Position numbers and translations under genes: made by a program. The notes below the pieces were generated by a model that did no database searches, was not told the origin of the DNA, and saw nothing but the letters and a program-made list of their open reading frames with translations. From an uncultured Gammaproteobacteria bacterium (GTDB taxonomy: Bacteria; Pseudomonadota; Gammaproteobacteria; Pseudomonadales; Pseudohongiellaceae), in NCBI GenBank assembly GCA_903889815.1, contig CAISYX010000105.1, positions 1 to 10,768 on the forward strand: DNA of 10,768 nucleotides. The letters run 5' to 3'. Positions 5,594 through 10,768 of this stretch are shown piece by piece. Positions within the stretch are counted from its first letter, which is position 1, and every line of letters begins with the position of its first letter.

Positions 5594-6657
5594 CGCGGAT
5601 TGCCTTCGAGCACTACTGGCCTGGCATCTGCCGCGCAGGCGCGAATGCTGCCAATGACCGTGGCACCCTTGTTGTGCCTGCCGAGAATCTCCAGAGCCTT
5701 CGCGCTGTCACTGGCAGACACACAGACAATCATGCCGATACCGCAGTTGAAGGTGCGCAGCATTTCGGCATCCAGAATATTGCCCTTGGCCTGCAGCCAG
5801 TGGAAGATTTCCGGGCGCTGCCAGCTGGCCAGGTCGATCACGGCCTGCACGCCTTCCGGCATTACTCGGGGCAGGTTCTCGACGATGCCGCCACCGGTGA
5901 TGTGGGCCAGTCCATGCACAGCGACCTGGCCTTCGAGTGCCTGGATGGCCTTCACGTAGATCTCGGTGGGAGTCAGCAGAACTTCGCCGATGGTGCTGCC
6001 ACCAAAGGGCATGTCAAGGCGAGTGCCACTGACTTCCAGCACTTTGCGTACCAGCGAGTAGCCATTGGAATGCGGCCCGGCGGAATACATGCCGATCAGC
6101 ACATCGCCCGGCTTCACGAAGTCGTTCTCGATGATTTCGCTCTTTTCGACGATGCCGACGGCGAAGCCGGCCAGGTCATAGTCTTCCTTCTTGTACATGC
6201 CGGGCATCTCGGCAGTTTCTCCGCCGATCAGGGAACAGCCGGCCTGCACACAGCCTTCACCGATGCCGGTGACCACTTGCGCCGCCTCGTCGACATTCAG
6301 GCCGCCAGTGGCGTAGTAGTCCAGAAAAAACAAAGGTTCCGCACCGCACACAATCAGATCGTTCACGCACATGGCGACCAGATCAATGCCAATGGTGTCA
6401 TGCTTGTGCATGTCAATTGCCAGCTTGAGCTTGGTGCCTACGCCGTCTGTGGCCGACACCAGCACGGGGTGCCTGTAGCCTGCGGGAATTTCACACAGGG
6501 CACCAAAACCGCCGAGGCCGGACAGCACTTCCGGGCGCCGCGTGCGCTGGGTTACGGACTTGATCTTCTCGACCAGGGCATCGCCTGCGTCGATATCAAC
6601 CCCTGCATCCTTGTAGCTGAGAGACGGGGTAGTGGGGTCATTCGTGTGCTGGGTCAT
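5590..6657 (-). CDS. purM: Phosphoribosylformylglycinamidine cyclo-ligase (AIR synthetase)
   Basis: Makes AIR from FGAM with ATP, the step that closes the imidazole ring in purine synthesis; a cytoplasmic homodimer. The 355 residues match E. coli PurM from end to end: LSYKDAGVDIDAGDALV (13-29), DGVGTKLKLA (71-80), GIDLVAMCVNDL (90-101), FFLDYYATG (110-118), GGETAEMPGMY (145-155), GPHSNGYSLVR (194-204), HITGGGIVENLPRVMP (252-267) and FNCGIGM (313-319). The ATG at 6657 fits the usual N-terminus; the open frame extends 32 codons further upstream without family similarity. The region before the ATG is CCCCCTTC with no Shine-Dalgarno, so initiation may be weak or use another signal. The gene is first in purM-purN-DUF3108 and divergent from the DUF2066 gene. 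Confidence 0.97.
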   Translation of the reverse strand: MTQHTNDPTTPSLSYKDAGVDIDAGDALVEKIKSVTQRTRRPEVLSGLGGFGALCEIPAGYRHPVLVSATDGVGTKLKLAIDMHKHDTIGIDLVAMCVNDLIVCGAEPLFFLDYYATGGLNVDEAAQVVTGIGEGCVQAGCSLIGGETAEMPGMYKKEDYDLAGFAVGIVEKSEIIENDFVKPGDVLIGMYSAGPHSNGYSLVRKVLEVSGTRLDMPFGGSTIGEVLLTPTEIYVKAIQALEGQVAVHGLAHITGGGIVENLPRVMPEGVQAVIDLASWQRPEIFHWLQAKGNILDAEMLRTFNCGIGMIVCVSASDSAKALEILGRHNKGATVIGSIRACAADARPVVLEGNPR

Positions 6658-6692
6658 GAAGGGGGTCCGTAAACAGGTCAGGAAGTGGGCGA

Positions 6693-6722
6693 ATTCTAGC
6701 AGCTGGGAGGCTGGCGTGTCAT
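6693..6722 (-). promoter_or_regulatory. Candidate sigma-70 promoter for purM
   Basis: On the minus strand ATGACA (6722-6717) and TAGAAT (6698-6693) are separated by 18 nt, each one mismatch from consensus. Transcription would start near 6686, leaving a leader of about 30 nt before the purM ATG. The element lies in the 85-bp divergent gap shared with the DUF2066 gene. I did not see a clear PurR operator. Confidence 0.45.
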
Positions 6723-6742
6723 GGCGGGGAGGATCAGGTATC

Positions 6743-7834
6743 ATGCCGGACATGAAAAAACTCCTTTCCTTACCCTCACTTCTGCTCTTTGTGACTCTCT
6801 TGTCGGGGGTGTTCAGCAGTGCTCCTGTCCACGCACTGCTGGTGCAAGGTCTCTATGAACAGGAAATCGCGGTGCAGGATCAGGGCGACGCCGAGCGCAT
6901 CCGTGCCTACCGCGAGGGGCTCACAGCGGTCATTCTCAAGATCACCGGCGAAGAGCGACACCTGGGCAATGCGGCTGTGGAGCGTGCGGTTCGCGATGCC
7001 CAGAGTTATGTGCAGGAAGTGAGCTATAGAACAGACTCCACCGGGCCGGAACCGCGCACCCTTATCAGTGTGAGTTTCGACAGCGCCCTGGTAAACCAGA
7101 TGTTGATGTCTTCCGGCGTGCCAGTCTGGGATCGCGACCGTCCTGCAGTGCTGTTGTGGCTTTCTGTGCAGAATGCCACGGGACAACGCGAGCTCCTGAG
7201 TGCCGACTCTGAACACCCCATGCTGGAGATAGTGCGAGAGTTCTCTCGAGTCCGCGGCCTGCCGGTGCTGATTCCGGTCATGGACCTCGAAGACCGCCGC
7301 AATCTGCCTGCCGATGTGGCCTGGAGTCTGGACGAGGCGGCCATCCGCAATGCCAGCGCACGCTATGGCGCAGACGCCATTCTAAGTGGTCGGCTGCTGG
7401 AGTCTCCCAACGGGGATCTGGTGGGATTGTGGCAGTTCTTGTTCCGGGGCAGTGCGGAGACGTTCGATGCCTTCGAACGGGATCTGTCTGTCTACACACT
7501 GGGCACTCTGAACCAGGTCACGGCGCAGCTTGCCAGGCACTTTGCTTTCAACAGCCTGGAAGCGCCTGCCAATTCAAGAGTGACGGTGCGCGTGGAGGGT
7601 ATGGACAGTGCCACCGATTACGTCAATCTAATGGCTTACATGGACAATCTTGCCGTGGTGGACACCGTTGCCGCTGCGCTGCTGGATGGCTCTGGGATAG
7701 AGCTGGATGTGCGGCTTTCAAGCTCGGCATTCCTGTTCACGGAGTTCATTGCCCTTGGACGCGATCTCCAGCCCCTTGAAGTGCCGGGGCAGAGTACCGA
7801 GCAAAGCGTTCTGCACTTTCGCTGGGTGCGCTGA
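6743..7834 (+). CDS. DUF2066 domain protein, predicted exported
   Basis: Protein of 363 residues if started at the ATG at 6743, which has GGAGG 10 nt upstream; the ATG at 6752 (MKKLLSL) is a close alternative and already gives a full signal peptide. The signal peptide is KKLLSLPSLLLFVTLLSGVF, with likely cleavage after VHA (31). The mature chain resembles DUF2066 proteins found beside purM in Pseudomonas and relatives: LYEQEIAVQDQGDAERIRAYREGLTAVILKITGE near the start, a middle part with RPAVLLWLSVQN and GLPVLIPVMDLED, and a late part with YGADAILSGRL and FALNSL-like repeats of strand and helix. Function is unknown. It is divergent from purM and its stop is 1 nt before the hda start, so the two are co-transcribed; this pairing is conserved in the Pseudomonas group. 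Confidence 0.85.
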   Translation: MPDMKKLLSLPSLLLFVTLLSGVFSSAPVHALLVQGLYEQEIAVQDQGDAERIRAYREGLTAVILKITGEERHLGNAAVERAVRDAQSYVQEVSYRTDSTGPEPRTLISVSFDSALVNQMLMSSGVPVWDRDRPAVLLWLSVQNATGQRELLSADSEHPMLEIVREFSRVRGLPVLIPVMDLEDRRNLPADVAWSLDEAAIRNASARYGADAILSGRLLESPNGDLVGLWQFLFRGSAETFDAFERDLSVYTLGTLNQVTAQLARHFAFNSLEAPANSRVTVRVEGMDSATDYVNLMAYMDNLAVVDTVAAALLDGSGIELDVRLSSSAFLFTEFIALGRDLQPLEVPGQSTEQSVLHFRWVR

Positions 7835-7835
7835 C

Positions 7836-8537
7836 ATGTTCCGCCCGCAGCAACTTTCGCTGCAGGTCATGCTCGATGACGCTGCGACCTTCGACAATTT
7901 CCATGTTACTGCTGCCAATGCCCAGGCGCTGGACTACCTTCGTGACGCCACGCACCTTGCACAGTTCACCTGGTTGTGGGGAGCTCCGGGGGCCGGATGC
8001 AGCCATCTGCTGCAAGCGCTCTGTCAGCAGGAGGGACACGCCCGTGGCACCCTCTATATGCCATTGCAGATGCTCGCGCAGTTTCATCCGGAGATGCTCG
8101 AGGGGCTGGAGGCGCTGGATCTGGTCTGCCTGGATGACGTCGAGCACATCGCTGGCAATGCTGACTGGGAGCTGGCGCTGTTCTCCCTGTTCAATCGCCT
8201 GCGGGATTCGGGCACCCGGCTGTTGATTGCCGGCAGAAGTGCGCCACGACAGCTGCAGGTGCAATTGCCGGATCTGTTGTCGCGTCTGCAGCTGGGGCTG
8301 GTGTTTCAAGTGCATGAGCTTACGGATGAAGAGAAGATTCAGGCGCTGCAGAAACGTGCGCGCCTGCGTGGCATGGACTTGTCGGAGGAGGTAGCCCACT
8401 ACTTTCTGCAGCGCACCGAACGCAGCAGCAAAGGCTTGTTCTCTCTGCTGGAGCGCCTGGACGAACATTCCCTTCGGACCCAGCGCAGAATCACCATTCC
8501 GCTGGTTCGCGAAGTGCTTCAGAACGACACTTTGTAG
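7836..8537 (+). CDS. hda: DnaA regulatory inactivator Hda
   Basis: AAA+ protein of 233 residues that, bound to the DNA-loaded sliding clamp, stimulates hydrolysis of ATP on DnaA and prevents re-initiation. The N-terminal clamp-binding motif QLSLQV (6-11) corresponds to QLSLPL of E. coli Hda. The Walker A region is GAPGAGCSH (49-57): the usual Lys is Cys and the Thr is Ser. E. coli Hda also lacks the lysine, so this fits the family, which favours ADP. Walker B is LVCLDD (96-101). Box VII holds LPDLLSR (144-150) with Arg150 as the probable arginine finger, and a sensor 2 region follows near 193-209. The ATG at 7836 starts 1 nt after the DUF2066 stop, implying coupling. The 3' end overlaps the convergent DUF2069 gene by 19 nt. 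Confidence 0.92.
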   Translation: MFRPQQLSLQVMLDDAATFDNFHVTAANAQALDYLRDATHLAQFTWLWGAPGAGCSHLLQALCQQEGHARGTLYMPLQMLAQFHPEMLEGLEALDLVCLDDVEHIAGNADWELALFSLFNRLRDSGTRLLIAGRSAPRQLQVQLPDLLSRLQLGLVFQVHELTDEEKIQALQKRARLRGMDLSEEVAHYFLQRTERSSKGLFSLLERLDEHSLRTQRRITIPLVREVLQNDTL

Positions 8538-8923
8538 TGTCCCCGATAGCTGCGGATATAGACCACCAGCGCACAGAACAGAGTGGCGACAAGCAGAGTG
8601 ACAAGCACGCCATACCCCCGTGCGTCGACAGTGAAGGCAGTCTGCACCGATTGCACGAAATACAGTAAAGACACGAAAGACAGCCAGGCGTAGGTGCGCA
8701 ACTTGCGGGCGCGCAGTCCTGGAATGAAGATCGCCAGCGGCACGGTTTTGATCAGCAGTAGTACGACGATCGCCACGGCATTGCCGCCAGTGGCCAGCTG
8801 CCACAATGCATAAAGAACAAAAACAGTGAGCAGGGCTGTATAGGCAAGTACGACGACTCTATTGGACTTCGCGATGATGGCGGGTTCCTGGCTGGCGTCG
8901 AAGGAATGTTCTTGTGTACTCAT
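8519..8923 (-). CDS. DUF2069 inner-membrane protein
   Basis: Small protein of 134 residues with four predicted membrane helices: VVVLAYTALLTVFVLYALW (24-42), AIVVLLLIKTVPLAIFIPGL (51-70), YAWLSFVSLLYFVQSVQTAF (78-97) and VLVTLLVATLFCALVVYIRS (106-125). Short loops include the basic RARKLRTY, and the tail is RGHYKVSF. This layout, including the KTVPLAIFIPGL segment followed by RARKLRTYAWLSF, is that of DUF2069, a family of unknown function that lies next to wrbA in Pseudomonas. The ATG at 8923 has only a weak purine stretch upstream (CAGAGACC). It follows the WrbA-like gene by 50 nt on the same strand and converges with hda, sharing 19 nt at the ends. Confidence 0.87.
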   Translation of the reverse strand: MSTQEHSFDASQEPAIIAKSNRVVVLAYTALLTVFVLYALWQLATGGNAVAIVVLLLIKTVPLAIFIPGLRARKLRTYAWLSFVSLLYFVQSVQTAFTVDARGYGVLVTLLVATLFCALVVYIRSYRGHYKVSF

Positions 8924-8973
8924 GGTTAGAGGTCTCTGCAGGCTCGGCGCTTGCGCGAGTCATGGGGCGGGAT

Positions 8974-9585
8974 TCAGGAATTCAGGGTCAATGCAATGTT
9001 GGCCACGCGTTTGCCTAACGCCAGACACAACGCACTTTCGTCGTCGTCCAGGCGCCGTTTGCCGTCAACTCCCGCATGATGACTCGCTCCGTAAGGCGTG
9101 CCGCCCGACTGCGTCGCCATCAATTGCGGTTCGCTGTAGGGCAGTCCGCACAACAGCATGCCGTGGTGCATGAGCGGCATGAACATGCTCAACAAAGTCG
9201 ATTCCTGGCCTCCATGCAAACTGGAGGTGGACGTAAACACGGCGGCGGGCTTGTTGATAAGAGCCCCGGACAGCCAAAGCGCGCCGGTATTGTCGATGAA
9301 ATGCTTCAAAGGTGCAGCCATATTGCCGAATCTCGTCGGACTTCCGAGTATCAGGCCAGCGCAATGACGCAGGTCGTCTTCCGTGCAGTACACCGCACCG
9401 CTCGAGGGCACTGTTGGCGCGGTTGCCTCTGTCACTGGTGACACGGCGGGCACTGTCCGGATGCGTGCTTCGATGCCTCCGGCCTGCTCCACCCCACGTG
9501 CGATCAGTCTGGCCATGGTCTCGGTGGCACCCGTGCGGCTGTAGTAGAGCACGAGAATGTAGGGAACCTGCGTTACAGCTGTCAT
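8974..9585 (-). CDS. wrbA: WrbA-type NAD(P)H:quinone oxidoreductase (flavoprotein)
   Basis: Cytoplasmic flavodoxin-like enzyme that reduces quinones by two electrons with NAD(P)H, limiting semiquinone radicals. The 203 residues show the FMN phosphate loop SRTGATE (16-22), GSPTRFGNMAAPLKHFIDNTG (81-101, in parts), STSSLHGGQEST (119-130) and a late GGTPYGASHHAG (161-172) that shapes the FMN and quinone pocket. The length matches WrbA (about 200), and the GSPTRFGNM and SSLHGGQ motifs separate it from plain flavodoxins. The start at 9585 is the only ATG before the fold; its ribosome site is weak (CAGAGACC, the same eight bases as before DUF2069). It lies 25 nt after proS on the same strand and 50 nt before DUF2069, so a three-gene transcript is possible. 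In Pseudomonas arsC commonly sits beside wrbA; it is not seen here. Confidence 0.9.
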   Translation of the reverse strand: MTAVTQVPYILVLYYSRTGATETMARLIARGVEQAGGIEARIRTVPAVSPVTEATAPTVPSSGAVYCTEDDLRHCAGLILGSPTRFGNMAAPLKHFIDNTGALWLSGALINKPAAVFTSTSSLHGGQESTLLSMFMPLMHHGMLLCGLPYSEPQLMATQSGGTPYGASHHAGVDGKRRLDDDESALCLALGKRVANIALTLNS

Positions 9586-9610
9586 GGGCTTGGTCTCTGT
9601 CTGGGGGCGG

Positions 9611-10768
9611 TCAGTCGCGACGAATGCGCGCTTTCAGAAATGCCACGATCTCGTCAGCGGGCACCAGCTCATTGTCTTGCGCACGGCGCGATTTGTATTC
9701 AAGAACATTCTGCTCAATGCCGCGCTCGGAAACCACGACGCGATGGGGCATTCCCATCAGCTCCATATCCGCAAATTTCACGCCGGCACTGGTTTTCTTG
9801 TCGCGATCGTCCAGCAGCACCTCGAAGCCAGCGTCTTCCAGCTGTGCCGCAAGTTGCTCGCTGAGTACGCGCACGGCATCCGACTTGTGCGCGTTCAGCG
9901 GAATGATCGCCACCTGGAATGGAGCGATATTGTCAGGCCAGATGATGCCCTGGGCGTCATGACTCTGCTCGATGCACGCAGCCACGATGCGGCTGACACC
10001 GATGCCGTAGCAGCCCATGATCATCACCTGAGACTTGCCGTTTTCATCCAGAAAGGTAGCGTTCATAGCCTGGCTGTATTTGGTGCCTAGCTGAAAGATG
10101 TGGCCCACTTCGATCCCGCGCTTGATGGAAAGCGTGCCTTTGCCGTCCGGGCTGATGTCCCCTTCGCGCACCTTGCGGATATCTGCAGTGCTGTCGAAGC
10201 GGCAAAGCTCTCCCCAGTTGGCATCCACTAGGTGCTTGCCATTGCTGTTGGCGCCGCAGACGAAATTCACCATATCCACGACACTGTGGTCGGCGATGAC
10301 GGGAATCTGCAGGCCGACCGGACCAATGCTCCCCGGGAGACATCCAAGCACTGCCTGAATCTGCGCGTCTTCCGCCATGATGAAAGGAGAGGCAACCTGG
10401 GCAAGTTTCTCAGCCTTCACTGGATTGATGTCCTGATCGCCGCGAATCAGCAAGGCCACCAGGCCGCTGGGATTCTGCTCATCGGCAATGCCTTTGACGA
10501 TCAGCGTCTTGACCAGGCGACGCGCGTCCTTGCCGAGCAGGGCACAAACGTCCTCGATGGAGTGTGCTGAGGGCGTGGGAACGACCCGGCTGGCGCCCGG
10601 CGTCTCGCCAATCGCATAGCCTGCATCCGGCACCTGGCCGGTTGCCATCTCGATGTTGGCGGCATACGGGCTTGCCGAGCTGAAAACAATTTCATCTTCG
10701 CCGGAGTCAGCCAGCACATGGAATTCATGGGACATGCTGCCACCGATATTGCCGGAGTCTGCCAGTAC
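9611..10768 (-). CDS. proS: Prolyl-tRNA synthetase, C-terminal two thirds (5' end outside window)
   Basis: Class II aminoacyl-tRNA synthetase that charges tRNA-Pro. The frame is open to the right edge and gives 385 residues; the complete bacterial enzyme has about 570, so roughly 190 residues including motifs 1 and 2 are missing only because the window ends. It starts in the conserved LADSGNIGGS...SHEFHVLADSGEDE region. This is followed by the inserted editing domain that removes Ala-tRNA-Pro (HSIEDVCALLGKD, KTLIVKG, LVALLIRGDQDINPVKAEKL), then KRGIEVGHIFQLGTKYS, motif 3 (GCYGIGVSRIVAACIEQ) and the anticodon-binding domain (FQVAIIPLN to the end, with DDRDKKTSAGVKFADMELMG in parts). It is therefore the bacterial type with an editing insertion. 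No lesion is seen. It is upstream of the WrbA-like gene. Confidence 0.96.
   Translation of the reverse strand, partial: VLADSGNIGGSMSHEFHVLADSGEDEIVFSSASPYAANIEMATGQVPDAGYAIGETPGASRVVPTPSAHSIEDVCALLGKDARRLVKTLIVKGIADEQNPSGLVALLIRGDQDINPVKAEKLAQVASPFIMAEDAQIQAVLGCLPGSIGPVGLQIPVIADHSVVDMVNFVCGANSNGKHLVDANWGELCRFDSTADIRKVREGDISPDGKGTLSIKRGIEVGHIFQLGTKYSQAMNATFLDENGKSQVMIMGCYGIGVSRIVAACIEQSHDAQGIIWPDNIAPFQVAIIPLNAHKSDAVRVLSEQLAAQLEDAGFEVLLDDRDKKTSAGVKFADMELMGMPHRVVVSERGIEQNVLEYKSRRAQDNELVPADEIVAFLKARIRRD

Noticed and set aside
4829..5959. Long plus-strand open frame antisense to purN and purM
   Set aside because: Its sequence is low in family-like structure and mirrors the codon bias of the purine genes on the other strand; purN and purM are certain.
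5512..6672. 386-codon plus-strand open frame antisense to purM
   Set aside because: It lies entirely over a perfectly conserved purM and is rich in His, Gln and Asp as expected from complementing that gene.
7707..7835. N-terminal extension of Hda from an ATG at 7707
   Set aside because: It overlaps the DUF2066 gene, and the clamp-binding motif expected at the Hda N-terminus begins just after the ATG at 7836.
8950..8966. GC-rich stem downstream of the WrbA-like gene as a terminator
   Set aside because: It needs a bulge and a 2-nt loop and has no T-run.
1..10768. tRNA or rRNA genes, CRISPR arrays, insertion sequences or a defence system
   Set aside because: No repeat-spacer pattern, transposase, or RNA gene signature was seen on either strand by reading.

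Overview
This 10.8 kb window is a dense, moderately GC-rich stretch of bacterial chromosome. Gene content and order (flgM-flgN-PilZ; purM-purN; DUF2066-hda convergent with DUF2069-wrbA; proS nearby) resemble Pseudomonas and related polar-flagellated Gammaproteobacteria. I therefore infer a gammaproteobacterium in or near Pseudomonadales sensu lato; genus cannot be set from this window. A Pseudomonas-like REP hairpin and a FleQ-type helix-turn-helix segment fit that placement.

Layout. (1) 1-557, minus strand: a small unrecognised protein, then the start of an AP2-domain-like protein that leaves the window, with a hairpin between them. (2) 832-2227, plus strand: a tightly linked pair of predicted glycosyl/nucleotidyl transferases of the TIGR04283 and TIGR04282 types. 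A REP-like hairpin at 2259-2303 separates them from the convergent flagellar genes. (3) 2313-3944, minus strand: flgM, flgN and a ycgR/flgZ-type PilZ gene that carries a one-base frameshift near 2756. (4) 3960-4172, plus strand, divergent from flgM: a short frame encoding only the C-terminal helix-turn-helix of a FleQ/FlrA-type flagellar master regulator. (5) 4179-6657, minus strand: purM, purN and a secreted DUF3108 protein, joined by two ATGA stop/start overlaps, with a candidate sigma-70 promoter upstream of purM. (6) 6743-8537, plus strand: exported DUF2066 protein and Hda, the DnaA-regulating AAA+ protein. (7) 8519-10768, minus strand: proS (5' end outside the window), a WrbA-like flavoprotein and the DUF2069 membrane protein.

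How they work together. The flagellar group holds the FliA/FlgM checkpoint, the FlgN export chaperone for hook-filament junction proteins and a c-di-GMP-responsive brake. The pur group supplies two consecutive de novo purine steps, with a periplasmic protein added to the same transcript. Hda links the replication clamp to DnaA inactivation. Most of the window is conserved core genome. The unusual parts are the orphan FleQ-type HTH next to flgM, the apparently recent break in the PilZ gene, the REP element, and the uncharacterised small genes at the left end. No mobile element, CRISPR array, tRNA, rRNA or defence system was seen, and no clearly new multi-gene system is evident.
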